A stretch of 64,000 nucleotides of DNA from Aculops lycopersici (taxonomy: Eukaryota > Arthropoda > Arachnida > Trombidiformes > Eriophyidae), in the NCBI GenBank assembly GCA_015350385.1, contig WNKI01000004.1, positions 2,472,448 to 2,536,447 on the forward strand, written 5' to 3'. Position 1 is the first letter of the stretch. The number at the start of each line of letters is the position of its first letter. This document shows positions 25,694 through 35,553 of the stretch, piece after piece. The notes beneath the pieces were generated by a model, which was given only the letters and a program-made list of their open reading frames with translations, did no database searches and was not told the origin of the DNA. The position numbers were made by a program, and so were the translations under genes.

Positions 25694-26494
25694 ATAGTAG
25701 CAACATTGAAAGTTTAAGACTCTTAGGCTTAGTTACGTAAGACGTGCGCAGTTTTAGGCTTCCTCGCCAAAGGAAGGTGAGCAAAACCAAAACAGCAGCT
25801 CCAATTAGACTTGCGGGAATTGGTGGCCTTCTGCTTGCCCCTGACTATGAACTCTGGCTAAAGTGAAAACTTGAAACACTCCCAAGGGAATCTCAAGGGG
25901 AAGAAGCGAGACTTTCCTTCGCTCTGGCGTCACTTGCAAAACCAAGTTAACAAACCGGAAGCATCCATCATTGGCAGTTGACCAAGCACGTGAAGGGAAA
26001 ACACTGGCAAACACGGGATGGGACAACGTTGAGCCTCGATTCTGTCTGTCTGGCTGGCTGGCTCTTAAGTCCGCTTGTCGCATCCAATTTCAATCGGAGC
26101 TCAAGTCGAGGGCTGGCTACTTTGTCGCTGGATTAGTTTAGATGTATATATGTATATATCAATCACTTCCAAGCCTAAATATAATATATAAATCAATCTC
26201 TGGAGCTCGACACTTACCATCGTAGTCAGCCAAAGTGGACGCTTCGGCGGCGAACAACTTTAACCATTTTGCTTGATCCAATTGATTTGGAATTCGTACT
26301 TGATTCGTTGATTGCTCTTCAATTAAATGGATGATGAACAAAAGGACAATCATTAAGATTAGCTTGAATCTCGTTCTTGGTTTCACTTGAATAAAAGTGT
26401 TAGTTCTCCTCATTTTTCCATAGAGATTTACATTAACTTTTTCTACATCTTTCTCTGTCTCGCTGTTGTCCTCTTCCCTCTCGTTGGCTTCCAT
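4389..26494 (-). CDS. Sidestep-family Ig/FN3 transmembrane adhesion receptor, eight coding exons
   Basis: Exons on the minus strand: 26218-26494, 12398-12733, 12008-12118, 9732-11213, 9008-9391, 8517-8906, 7619-8347 and 4389-7138. Every junction is GT-AG and phase 1, and the joined frame gives 2152 residues. Exon 1 gives a hydrophobic signal/anchor (FKLILMIVLLFIIHL). Exon 2 is the V-type Ig1 typical of Sidestep proteins, with ALVLWFK-like VGLVLWFKGS, IYTVDARQKP and EEDQAEFRCRIDY. Exon 3 and the start of exon 4 form Ig2 (VPPKSVQVIDSNG, LLCLAKGG/GRPAPAVIW). Exon 5 is Ig3 (LRPLDVKI), exon 6 Ig4 (YPPRLKLELGN, YACVASNSEG) and exon 7 Ig5 (HAPICR, YCVAKNSIGEQ). Exon 8 holds FN3, a membrane segment near residues 1568-1589 and a Gln/Ser/Asn-rich cytoplasmic tail of about 560 residues. 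In Drosophila, Side is a muscle-surface attractant for motor axons that binds Beat proteins. This protein is more than twice the usual Side length because of low-complexity insertions in Ig2, Ig5 and FN3. Exon 1 was assigned by matching splice phase; ATG 26494 follows an in-frame TGA. Confidence 0.85.
9567..9591. repeat. Perfect 25-bp palindrome in an intron of the Sidestep-like gene
   Basis: Arms of 12 bp (CGAGATTGTTGG and its exact complement) flank a single central C. It lies in the 340-bp intron between the Ig2 and Ig3 exons. It could be a dimeric transcription-factor site or an RNA hairpin; no family is recognised. Confidence 0.7.
13950..14025 (-). CDS. Possible alternative first (signal-peptide) exon of the Sidestep-like gene
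   Basis: On the minus strand, ATG 14025 opens a 76-nt frame coding MAL, eight isoleucines, then VLMTRLCRYEATDL. It ends in a TTTAG/GTGAGC donor in phase 1, the phase needed to join the Ig1 exon at 12733. The very hydrophobic core followed by a polar stretch looks like a signal peptide. It would give a shorter N-terminus than the exon at 26218-26494. The poly-Ile run is coded by an AT-rich ATT/ATA tract, so chance is possible. Only transcript data can decide between one, the other, or two promoters. Confidence 0.35.
14499..14522. repeat. (CT)12 microsatellite
   Basis: Uninterrupted CT dinucleotides followed by a CCCTCCCC tract. On the minus strand this is a GAGA-type sequence, which in arthropods can bind GAGA factor; that role is inference. 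Confidence 0.8.
16673..16722. repeat. Inverted repeat, 15-bp perfect arms with 20-nt loop
   Basis: ACTATCTGGTGGCGA at 16673-16687 is exactly complemented at 16708-16722. The arms and loop together span 50 nt. It lies in the long first intron of the Sidestep-like gene. It could form an RNA hairpin or be paired binding sites. Confidence 0.75.
22869..22894. repeat. Inverted repeat, 11-bp perfect arms with CTCG loop
   Basis: ATAATCGAGTG at 22869-22879 is exactly complemented at 22884-22894 across a 4-nt loop. It lies in the long intron of the Sidestep-like gene. The function is unknown. Confidence 0.7.
23026..23059. repeat. (GTCTC)n pentanucleotide repeat
   Basis: About six tandem GTCTC units followed by a degenerate GTCTG. 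Simple tandem repeat in the Sidestep-like intron. Confidence 0.75.
25611..25694. repeat. CAG/CAACAG tandem repeat
   Basis: CAGCAGCAG, then CAA units, then about nine CAACAG hexamers. It resembles the glutamine-coding tracts of this genome but is in noncoding DNA. No open reading frame with protein character extends beyond it on either strand. Confidence 0.8.
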
Positions 26495-27802
26495 GTTGGA
26501 TAAAAAATGGAATCCAATAATTTCTCACACTCTTTTCATCCTGACAATAATCAGTGGTGAAAAAATCAGGTAAACTTTCGTCTACTGATACAACATAATT
26601 TCAACTGACATCTCGGGCACTTTTTCATAATTCTAGTTTCTTTTTGAGGCAAATTTCTATTGATAGACATGGATTTTCGATATTGAGTGGTTTGAAATGA
26701 TATCTTTGACGCTGTCAAGTCTAGCGGCAACTTAGCCTCACTTTCTACTCCTCGCGCGTCCACATCGCGAAGAGTACCCAGCAAATTGACCAAACGAGGC
26801 CCTCTCTCTTTCGTTTCGTTCGCACGTCGCAAGTTGAATACTAATAATAATCATGACTTGCTTAAACTTGGCTTAACTTGCTAGCTTGCCAGCAGCTAGC
26901 TAACTGGAGACTTTGTCACAGAGTTTAGTCATGTTAACATTTCTGCGCATAGAGTTTAGTCGCTAGATGCGCGCAGACTCGCGAGCGCATAGCGACAAGT
27001 GTGTTCGCATGGCGGCGACTTTTTCACGCGCGACATCAGCGCCACCTGCTTGTTTCTATAAGAAAAAGAGCAGCAACAACAACATCACGTTGAATGCGAT
27101 GATAGTCAACGAAAACAGATTAGCCGATAGAAACTTCCGAGCTCCAATTGCTTGGCGAAACCGAGTAGCAAACGTCGTGTTCCAATCCAAATGGTGAGCT
27201 TATGCTTGAAATACTCAAGCATTAACTCGCCTCTCTCTCTCCTCGCCAACCAGCAGACCGACTGACTCAGTCGCCCCGTTGACTTGTGTCGGCTAGTGGC
27301 ACGAAGAAACTTTGCTTAGACCTCAATCAATCAATCATTTGGCCTGTGAGCAACAGCAGCAGCAGCAGCAAAAGGAAGAGGATTGAGGCAAGCGATTTGC
27401 AAGCAACCTTCAAGCGAAGGCGCAGTGCAAATTGGTATCATTAAATTGAAATCTCGACCGAAGAAAGTTGCGCCAACCGGCCGACCGACCGCTGGCCGAA
27501 GTATGCATTTCAACTTACGAATGAATGCTCTTTTAGTTCCAACTTTCGCTCCCTCCAAAAAACAACCACCGACTTCTGCAAGCGCAGCAACTTTTCTCAC
27601 TCAGCTGCGACAAGTTTGCTTTTATATTGCAAGGCGGAATTGAGGGGGTCGCCATTTTTTGCCCCATTGAGGCAGCAATCCTTTTTCCCCAACAATATTA
27701 TCAATATTGTTGATAGTATTTGACGAGTTCGTATTTCATAAATTGAATCATCTTAATTTAGGAGGAAAATCTCACCTGAGATTTTCACCTGGCAGTAGAA
27801 CA
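26495..27802. other. Divergent intergenic region between the Sidestep-like gene and the secreted orphan
   Basis: Presumed promoter space for two divergent genes. It contains a CAG run (27354-27370) and a 10-bp inverted repeat (CAACAATATT, 27690-27699, complemented at 27703-27712). No gene was found. The minus-strand frame at 26566-26832 has no recognisable feature and is more likely 5' UTR. Confidence 0.4.
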
Positions 27803-29335
27803 ATGCGCATTTTATTAATTGCGCTATCTGCGCTGCTGGTTGCGTCACTTCCGGCGCTAGCCCAGCTACACCAGCAGCAGCCGCAGTTGCAACAGAGAAT
27901 TCAGATCAACCCATTGGAAGATCAGATGGCCCTTCCAAGCAACACACCGTATTACATGCAGTCACCTCTGGTTATAAACGAGAATTCACAGCAGCAGCAA
28001 CAACAGCAAATGGCCCAACCGGAAGTTCAGCTCGCTCTAGCCAACGGGAGCTTTCAAAACGCAACGGGCGCCGGAAACGCGAGGCGTCAACTGAACGGGT
28101 TCGCCAAATTGCAACACTCGCAAGCTCCGATGGCGGGATACAATGGAATTCCGCCGAGTAGTATGCGTGGACTGGCATCACCGCCTCAGATGACACAAAC
28201 TGCCCGCCAATCTGGCCAACTGCCTTCTAGTATCTCGTCGCAATCGCAATCGCAATCGTCGTCGCCGCCCTCGTCCTCTTCGCCGTCTCCCATGCTAAAC
28301 TCCATTGACAGCGAAAGTCCCAGCTCCGCTTCAATGAGGCCAGCAAGCTCGCTCAAATCATCATCATCATCGTCGTCGTCGTCAGGTACAATAATTCCCC
28401 TTATGTCAAGTGGCCAGAAGCAACAGAATAACAACGAGTGCTTCTATGAGAAGAGATACTTTGCAAAACTCGACGAGTGTCTCATGAGACGCCCATATCC
28501 AACCGTTGGCTTGCCTGCTTTCAAAAACGAGGATTTGCTAATCAAAAGGGGAGTTAGCGAGCGTCACGGTTGCGTTTTTGTCCTCAACGGTGGCTTGTTT
28601 AAAAATTATCAAATCAACAAGTATCAAGTGGAGAGTGATAGCAATTGTTTGGATGGAAGCAGAGTTGGAATTTCCTTGGGTCTAAGTAACACGACGTTGT
28701 CTTATTTATGGAGCTTGCGTTGCTTGAACCATGCAAATCAGCTTTTGGACGATGCAACTTTAGGGGGGAAAACCGTAACTTTACCTGAAAATACTCATCC
28801 TTATGGTCATCAGAATCATCAACAATCGAAACAAGAGGCGGCTAGCAATCAACTGGGAATTTGTGTCGGCTCTTCGCAAAACTTTGGCTTTACCTCTATT
28901 CAATTAAGTAACATTGAAGCTCAGGTTGAGTTGGCCATGGATATATACAAAAATTGGCGAGTTACAAATATAACACTGAACATGGTTCAAGCTCAAGCAC
29001 CAACAACCGCTCGCTCAAGCGGCGGAGGCGGAATCTTTGTTGCAAACCCCATGGAGGGTCCAAATGTGAGCTTGCCAATGAGGGAGCAACCAGCAATGCC
29101 AATTCTTGGCACAAGCATAAGGGACTTTACCTTTGAGTCATTGGATGGGGATGAGCTGAATTGGCGGTACCTGCACCTGTATCAAAATTGGTCCCGTAAT
29201 AGAATGCACACAAATTTCCTGGACCAATACCGTCGCTTTCTGTGGATTTCATTGCAACGTTGCGTCAGCGAAGCTAGCGAAAAGTTGCCAGTTAAATTAT
29301 TTGACGTCTTCACAAATCAACGTTATAGTCGCTGA
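27803..29335 (+). CDS. Secreted Gln/Ser-rich protein with a C-terminal Cys domain, unrecognised
   Basis: Intronless 510-codon gene; I do not recognise the family. ATG 27803 is chosen over a codon 96 nt upstream because it begins a clear signal peptide (MRILLIALSALLVASLPALA). Residues about 21-205 are low-complexity: Gln runs, SQSQSQSSSPPSS-type serine stretches and a Ser9 tract. From about residue 211 the sequence becomes complex, with seven cysteines spread over the last 300 residues (in contexts such as ECFYEKRYF, DECLMRR, HGCVFVLNGG, SNCLDGS, LRCLNHA, GICVGSS and QRCVSEA). There are several N-glycosylation sequons (NTT, NIT, NVS, NWS). This looks like an extracellular or cuticle/salivary secreted protein, but no function can be assigned. 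A poly(A) signal AATAAA lies at 29366-29371. Confidence 0.75.
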   Translation: MRILLIALSALLVASLPALAQLHQQQPQLQQRIQINPLEDQMALPSNTPYYMQSPLVINENSQQQQQQQMAQPEVQLALANGSFQNATGAGNARRQLNGFAKLQHSQAPMAGYNGIPPSSMRGLASPPQMTQTARQSGQLPSSISSQSQSQSSSPPSSSSPSPMLNSIDSESPSSASMRPASSLKSSSSSSSSSGTIIPLMSSGQKQQNNNECFYEKRYFAKLDECLMRRPYPTVGLPAFKNEDLLIKRGVSERHGCVFVLNGGLFKNYQINKYQVESDSNCLDGSRVGISLGLSNTTLSYLWSLRCLNHANQLLDDATLGGKTVTLPENTHPYGHQNHQQSKQEAASNQLGICVGSSQNFGFTSIQLSNIEAQVELAMDIYKNWRVTNITLNMVQAQAPTTARSSGGGGIFVANPMEGPNVSLPMREQPAMPILGTSIRDFTFESLDGDELNWRYLHLYQNWSRNRMHTNFLDQYRRFLWISLQRCVSEASEKLPVKLFDVFTNQRYSR

Positions 29336-30196
29336 TTAGTTGGTTGTTTGAAGCAACAAGTTGCCAATAAAATATAGCGAAAGTCCAAGAAGATGGAATA
29401 GGCTAAAAAAACTAGCAACAGGTGGAATCTCGCCAACTAGGCTTCACGATTTCGTCGTCTTTAGTGAATAACGCTACAAATAACATTGAAAAATTTTTAA
29501 TGTCATCCCTGGTTGCCCGATTCTCGCGATGACCATGCTCCAGCTCACCTGTGTGTCGCTCAAATGAAAGTAATTTAAAAAGAAAAACAACTGGGCGGAG
29601 TTTGCATTGGTGATTTGGCGAGCTCGCAGCAACAAGTGGCAAAGCTCGCTGCCAAGTGTCTCTGCGAGCAAGGGCCACTTGCTCGCTCGCTCGCTTGCTC
29701 AACAACCTGTTGTTTTCTCCACAACTTTCACCGCTGTTGTTGCTGCTGCTGCCCACTCGCTGGCCACCAGGCAGCCAAAGGCGGCAAACCACAACCTCGA
29801 TGTGGTTTACCTTCGGCTACCGACTTGCTGTATACTTTCACTTTGTCGCCGTCTTTCTCTGTAGAGTTGTCGCTCTACAGAGAAAGATTTTGCCGTTTCG
29901 TTGCCGGTAACCAGCATTTCAAAAAAGCGAAAGGAAAGAAAAAGCTCGACTCACTTGAAGCTCAAGGGACAAAGTTGAGGCTTGAGTTTCTGTTTGAGTC
30001 GCTAGCTCATTAGTTGGCGTCTAGATTTCCCGCAAAAGTTGGAAATTTTCATGCTTACGAACAGTTTTTCTCCTGCATATTTTGCCTCGTATTGTACGCC
30101 AGCATTCGAGTGATAGAAGAGCGACCAATATACGAGGGCCTATCAGAATAAAGAACAAGAACATAGAAAAATTAACAAATCAACTCACATGACAAA
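29336..30196. other. Intergenic region with a strong hairpin
   Basis: Holds the 3' end of the secreted orphan (AATAAA 29366-29371), then sequence without convincing genes. The most notable element is the inverted repeat at 29852-29887, described separately. Open frames at 29412-30013 on both strands have no domain-like features. Confidence 0.4.
29852..29887. repeat. Hairpin with 15-bp stem and 6-nt loop
   Basis: TCTTTCTCTGTAGAG (29852-29866) is complemented by CTCTACAGAGAAAGA (29873-29887) across the loop TTGTCG. The stem is perfect. It could be an RNA hairpin, but the arm length is short for a microRNA precursor. Confidence 0.75.
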
Positions 30197-30415
30197 ATGT
30201 CAAAAATTGAAACACAATCGCCAATCATATCAGCTTGCGACACTCAAGGATGCCAAGTGAACAATATAAAAGAGAGCAAATTGAGGCAAGTGAGCAGCGA
30301 CAGCAGCGGAAGAAGTAGCTGTTGCGGCGAGTCGGCTAGCAATCGAACCTCGAGCGCCAACTCTACGAGCGGAAACTCAAGCTGCGAGTTTGAGACGGAG
30401 GAAGAGGAGCGTCAG
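30197..30415 (+). CDS. Probable alternative 5' coding exon of TTC39
   Basis: ATG 30197 (context ACAAAATG) opens 73 codons of Ser/Asn-rich sequence ending in FETEEEERQ. They run exactly to a consensus donor CAG/GTAAGT in phase 0. The next gene downstream on this strand is TTC39, whose family has variable Ser-rich N-termini. The partner acceptor was not resolved; phase-0 AGs inside the next exon (for example after Asn-Gln near 32435, or TTCGAG near 32523) are candidates. I link it to TTC39 by position and strand only. Confidence 0.45.
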
Positions 30416-32345
30416 GTAAGTTATTGCTTAATTAGAACTTCTGATCGAAAATTATTGATTGAAAGTTAGACACCAAGACGAAGACCGCGCCGATGCTAAT
30501 CTCGGCGATAGGATCCATTGACACTTGTTATCATGTAACTCGAATCTATGCAACCAACCAGTTACATCTGAGTCAGAGATAGAGAGAAACGCCAGGACCA
30601 TTGAACTCGCTTGGCGTGAGTCGCGCCCAGAGGTCGCCACCGATCGTCGCATTGAGTAGCGTCTCTCCAAACAGCGGACCTAAATGAGCAATGTCATTGT
30701 GTTTCATCGTCGTTGTCATAGTCAGTCTTTTGCTCCCTCCACGACGAAGACGAAGTGCAAAGGCAAACGCAAACGCACTAGCAAATTGCGCACTCGCACT
30801 TACGTGTCACTCTCGTTTGGTTGTCGTCGTCGTCGTGGTTGCTCACTAGGGTCTCTGCCCTCGACAAGGCCAGACGACTTCATTGAAAGAGAAGAGAGAC
30901 AAGCAAGAAAACAGAGGAACTCGTCGATTGTGGCCAAGTCAATAATAATAATAATCATAATAATGATAACTGCCAGCCAGCGAGCCAGCCACCAAGTCAG
31001 CCACTTGAGCGAGCAAAACTTTCTACTAGTTATCGTCTGTAGCAGGCGTAGTGGTTTTAGTTGTGGTGCTTGTTGTTGGTGTGTCTTACTGATGGCGCTC
31101 GGTGGGTGAGACGAGACTCTTGTTTGCTTGACTGCTTGCTTTGTCGAAACTGGCGGGCCAACTAGGGAGCAGCAACAACTGGAGGTGCTGGCGAACAGAA
31201 GCAACAAAGTGGTCGTTGCGTGTGTCTGCCACCGCCACCGCTAAACTCAACACAAGCTGCCCGCTACGACTTTGCCGCCTCAAATGACTTGGCTTGATGC
31301 GGAAGTTGGCGCGAGTGTGTGATGTTAAAGTTGAAGTTGTCGTCGTTTCCGTTGCCTCTGTGTTGTGGCTGCAATTTGGAAGTTGAATCCATAAGACAAA
31401 GCTTTCCATTCGACAGCAGCAGCAGCAGCAGCAACAACAACAACAACAACACAATCGACTGGCCAACCAACCAACTGTTGGTGACTGAGCGCGAGTTTTT
31501 CGCCAGCCATTGTGTTTGGTTAGCTCTGTACAATTTCGATTGTGTTTCCTCTAGTGGCGGGCGATAATTTTAGTGGACAAAACGCACTAACCACTTGCCG
31601 CTTGACCGGTAGTGTGCGCTTATTGGTGTTGGTAGTGCTCGCTTGGCCAATCGAGCTTGGCGAGCTCGCATAGCTTACCAAACTAGGCGAGCTTAATGCC
31701 TATTCCACTCACCTTAACTGCAACCACCACCACCACGCAGTGGTGGTTGTCGAGTGGCATGTGGGCGCCACTTGTTGTCTATCGGTGAGCCTGCCAAACT
31801 CTCGCTGCGGATTTGGAAATAAACAATTTCAATTGCAATCAATCACCATCATTTTTGCCCATCCACTTTCACTTTCTGCTCTTACCTGAAAACTCCTACT
31901 TCTTGGCCATACAAGTTTATCCACTCAAATGATCCGCCTTCTAGGGTGTCCAATTATTTTTATTTGCTAAGCTCAACCAGCCCACTGAATGAATGCAAAA
32001 TTATTTCCCCGATACGCACTGTGCCAGTCAAGAGATCGAGGCGATGCCCAGGTTTTCAGCTTGATTTCCGTCTCTCAACGACGATGGTTCTCGTTCACCA
32101 GGCTCTCATTTATCTCGAGTTTATTCCTGTTTCGAAACCCGCTGAGAATTAGAGATGACAACAATTATCAACCCATCTTTCATAATTAGATAACAGACAG
32201 AGCGAGTTACTCTAAGCTTTTGGCTGGCTTGCTCACAACAACTTGTTGCCACCGTTACACTAAGTCCATCCCGTCGCGAGTTTATGCGTTAGTAATGCGA
32301 TACTTCGTCCACATATAGGGAAACATAATCTCTTTATAATTATCA
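30416..32345. other. Putative TTC39 first intron / upstream region
   Basis: About 1.9 kb without a convincing coding exon. It contains a CAG/CAA repeat at 31417-31451 and AT-rich simple sequence near 30940-30970. If the 30197 exon belongs to TTC39 this is its first intron; otherwise it is the promoter region of the short form starting at 32346. Confidence 0.4.
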
Positions 32346-34636
32346 ATGGAATCAAAAACATCAATATTGCAATGCAATCTAAAATCGTCGCAAATCAACA
32401 CTACTGTGTCTAACAAAAACTACGATACTAACCAGCCAAAAAATGCATATCACAATAATGAATCCAACGACGACAACAACAACAACCAAAACAACGGTGA
32501 CCAGAACTCCGATTGCTTCGAGGATGCCAACGAGGAATTTTACGACTCACCTGACAATGATTCCACGATCAAATTACCTAAAATCAAAGGTGAAAGTAGA
32601 GAGGACAATAGCGAGGAGGAGGAAAGCGAAAAGAGTCGCGAAGAAAATAGAGAGGAATTGAGACAACGACTTGAGGAAACGACTGTGATTTTGCGCAAAG
32701 CGTTGAACAATGAGTTTATTCACTCGCTTGAGTTGTGCTCGCGCAGGTAAGTTTTGAAACTAAGCTAGCATGTAAAAATTGGATTAATCTCACTTAGGAT
32801 TAATCAACTAACACTCATCAATATCCTCGCCAAATCTCTGTCAATAGGATTGAACGAGACTCGCACGATTTGTACGCTGGTCTAGCGCACGCTGTTTTGT
32901 CATTTCTACGAGCCTCACTGACTTTGGAGCACAATGATTTACAGGAAGCTCTAACAAGTGTCAATTATTCGTTTAAAATTAGCGGTGAGCTACGCCACAA
33001 GACGTCGATGGTTATGAAATTCCTCTACAGGCCACAGTACAATAGTTACACCGACTTAGAAATTCACGCTGAGTTAGTGCATGCCGAGTCCTTGTTAGTT
33101 CTAACTCTGATCTCCTTTCTAGCGGACCAAAGCATTTTGTGTTTAGTTAGGGGAGCCTTTAGAATCAGAGCCTGTTATCAGAGATACAAGGAGTGTTTGT
33201 ATATTTTAGAGGCCCGAACTCAATGGCAAAGTGAGGAGGCTCGCCAACACTTTGAGTCGGGAGTTCGAATGGGCCATGGTATATTCAACTTGTTGATGTC
33301 TTACTTACCGAGCCGCGTTTTGCGCATCCTCCAATACGTCGGCTTCTCAGGTAACCGAACCCTGGGAGTGGAGGAGTTGGAGAAATCTGTCGATTTGAAC
33401 GATGGACTTCGTAGTGTCTTCTCAACTTTAGTTATATTATGCTATCACACTTATGTTGAGAATTTATTTGGCCTTGGAGCTTATGATATCGAAAAGGTCA
33501 AGCAATTTAACGAGTCCCTCAAGGCTCACTTCCCCAATAGTGCCTTCTATTTACTGTTCCTAGGGCGTCAGCAGCAAATGTTGGGTGAGTCCAAGGAGGC
33601 CATTGAAACGTATCATCGTTGTATCGAGGCCCAAAGCGATTGGAAACAATTCCACTCGATTTGCCATTGGGAAATTATGTGGTGCTATGCGGTTCAAATG
33701 AAATGGACTCAGGCGGCCCAGTATTCGGATTTGCAAAGAAAATCTAGCAAGTGGTCGCCGGCTAGCTACACGTATCAATATGGAACCTTTCTCTATGCTC
33801 AACTCGTTGAAGACGAGCGCAATGGTCTCATTGAAAGCAAAAACTCACCCGAGTACCAGAGACGAATGGATGAAATAGTGGAAATAATGAAATTGGTTCC
33901 AACTATGAGGATTCGCTATGCTGGCAAAACAATTCCAGCTGAAAAATTTGCCATCACTAGGTCGGAGCAGTTCCTACAAAGGGGCAACAAGCTCACCTTA
34001 CCTGCCGTTGAGTTTCTCTATGTATGGAATATATTTGTCACTCTAACTCAGAGTCCCGAGCAGGTGGCCAAATTGTTGGTTCGAATCGATAGTGAGATTG
34101 AATATATCGAAAGGGAAGAGTCGAACTCGTCGGATTGCGACCAAGATCACCAGGAGTTTAAAGATGATCAGCTGGCACTCACCTACCTGCTCAAGGGAAT
34201 GTGTTTAAAACAACTAAAGAGAGTCGATGAAGCCGAGGCAAGTTTCTTGAAGGTGATCGAGGATTTGGAGTCTGGGGCGAGATTGGATACTTTTATTGTG
34301 CCACATACAGTGATGGAATTGTCCGTGTTACAATTGGAACAAAAGCGATACAACGAGGCAAAGAGATGGGTCAAAGTGGCGAGAACCCAATACACCGGCT
34401 ACCTGTTGGAGACTATCCTTCACTTTAGATTACATGCTGCAAGTCGAGCCATCCGCTTGGAACTTGATGAATTGGAGGCGAGAGACTTTGAGGATGACTA
34501 CAACGATTGCAGTGAACCGGATGGAAAAATCAAGGAGCAAGAGGGGGACTTTGTGTTGCCAGAAATGACGCAACTGATGAGCCCGGCTAATGGTCAAAAA
34601 ATTATTGATGCTCACGACAATAAAGAAACCTGTTAA
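32346..34636 (+). CDS. TTC39: Tetratricopeptide repeat protein 39 (TTC39/Iml2-like)
   Basis: Two exons, 32346-32746 and 32848-34636, joined across a 101-bp GT-AG intron in phase 2; 729 residues. The N-terminal exon is acidic and Asn-rich. The second exon carries the TTC39/Iml2 core: HDLYAGLAHAVLSFLRA, EIHAELVHAESLL, RIRACYQRYKECL, GVRMGHGIFNLLMSYLP, ILQYVGFSGNRTLGVEEL, and then TPR-like helices (FLGRQQQMLGESKEAIETY and YLLKGMCLKQLKRVDEAEA). TTC39 proteins are cytosolic or organelle-associated; vertebrate TTC39B affects cholesterol handling and yeast Iml2 relates to lipid-droplet and inclusion clearance. Transfer of those roles to this organism is inference. ATG 32346 follows an in-frame TAA, but an upstream exon at 30197 may supply another start. 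The 3' end is 98 bp from the convergent C2-domain gene. Confidence 0.88.
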
Positions 34637-34734
34637 GGTTTGAGGTGTATCATTTTTGTTGGTTCATTTCTCCAGCAATAATGATAGAGTGGTAATATTC
34701 TGTCATATGAGAAATTGGAAATTCGAAACACTCA

Positions 34735-35553
34735 TCACTCGGCCAAATTGTACTCTTGTCCCTTCACCTCAACCATAACGTGGTAGTTGTGGCCATCGTC
34801 TGAGTTTTTGTAAGTCAAGGCCAGTCTCTGAGGTCCCCTGTTGAGTAGTTCCTCTAGTGAACGGAATGCGTAGCCAATGTGATCGTGATTCTCAGATGGC
34901 TTGTCCGAATCAAAGACGTCAAATTTGATGCGCGAACCCAAGCGCAATGGCAGCGGCTTGCAGCGGAAATTCCACTTTGGATTCTCGTTGTCCTGAACAA
35001 CATAAGTGTGGCACATTAACTCGTTGTCCTGGTACGATGGATCGGCATTGCGATTGGCCTCCACCACCACAAAGGCATCCGAGGGCCCGCCGCCAGGTAG
35101 AGTGTCCAAGTCGGGAACATGAGCCGAGATGATCTTAATCTCCACTGAATATAAATTGTTCAGATCCAAATTAGACTGTTCGCTGGTGCCCGTTGCTAGA
35201 CACTTGCCAAAGATGCAACTGTAACCTTCCTGCTCGCCGCACCTGGTTCCCTTTTTGGTGAAGTAGCTCATGATGGTTCCTTGGCGCGTTTCGCAGTCCA
35301 TCGCGCACCTGTTGATAGATTTAAGCGTGTTAGTTCATTGTATTTACCTTAGATTCTATAACCTAATCAATAGTAGTAGTGAACAATCAACTCACCCCTC
35401 GTTTCTTCTATGCACATCCCTGATGTCGGCTGCAACCAAACCGGTGCGATCCTCACACTGGCGCCTCAACTCGGCGGCGGCTGGTGAGGCCGAGTCGGCC
35501 GAATGCAAGGCCAGCAAAGTTGCCGTTAATATGAAAACTATCTTGCCGTTCAT
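34735..35553 (-). CDS. Secreted Cys-rich protein with a C-terminal C2 domain
   Basis: Two exons, 35396-35553 and 34735-35308, joined across an 87-bp intron in phase 2; 243 residues. Exon 1 gives a signal peptide (MNGKIVFILTATLLALHSADS). A short Cys-rich module follows (QCEDRTG, CAMDCETRQG, TRCGEQEGYSCIFGKCLA), about residues 30-95, recalling the small disulfide modules of arthropod secreted proteins. Residues about 105-240 form a C2 domain, with VEIKIISAHVPDLDT at the first strand, SDAFVVVE, NENPKWNF and FDVFDSDKPSENHDHIG. The Asp residues of the two calcium-binding loops are present. C2 domains usually bind acidic phospholipids in the presence of calcium and are mostly intracellular, so a secreted version is uncommon. 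I infer an extracellular calcium- or lipid-binding role; the family name is not known to me. Confidence 0.8.

Larger units (their letters stand above)
12734..26217 (-). other. First intron (about 13.5 kb) of the Sidestep-like gene
   Basis: Long stretch of about balanced base composition with many short chance frames and none with recognisable protein features. It holds microsatellites: (CT)12 at 14499-14522, GTA/CAG at 15748-15781, AGCTC at 21612-21634, GA at 22290-22311, a TAAG/CAAG mix at 22724-22762, GTCTC at 23026-23059 and CAACAG at 25611-25694. It also holds two clean inverted repeats (16673-16722 and 22869-22894), eight copies of TTCCGGTT or its complement, and a possible alternative first exon. 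The whole stretch is probably regulatory. The minus-strand frame at 13353-13664 is the most protein-like one and is not called. Confidence 0.5.

Noticed and set aside
25596..25790. Minus-strand frame with a long leucine run, looking like a membrane segment
   Set aside because: The leucines are coded entirely by the CAACAG repeat on the other strand.
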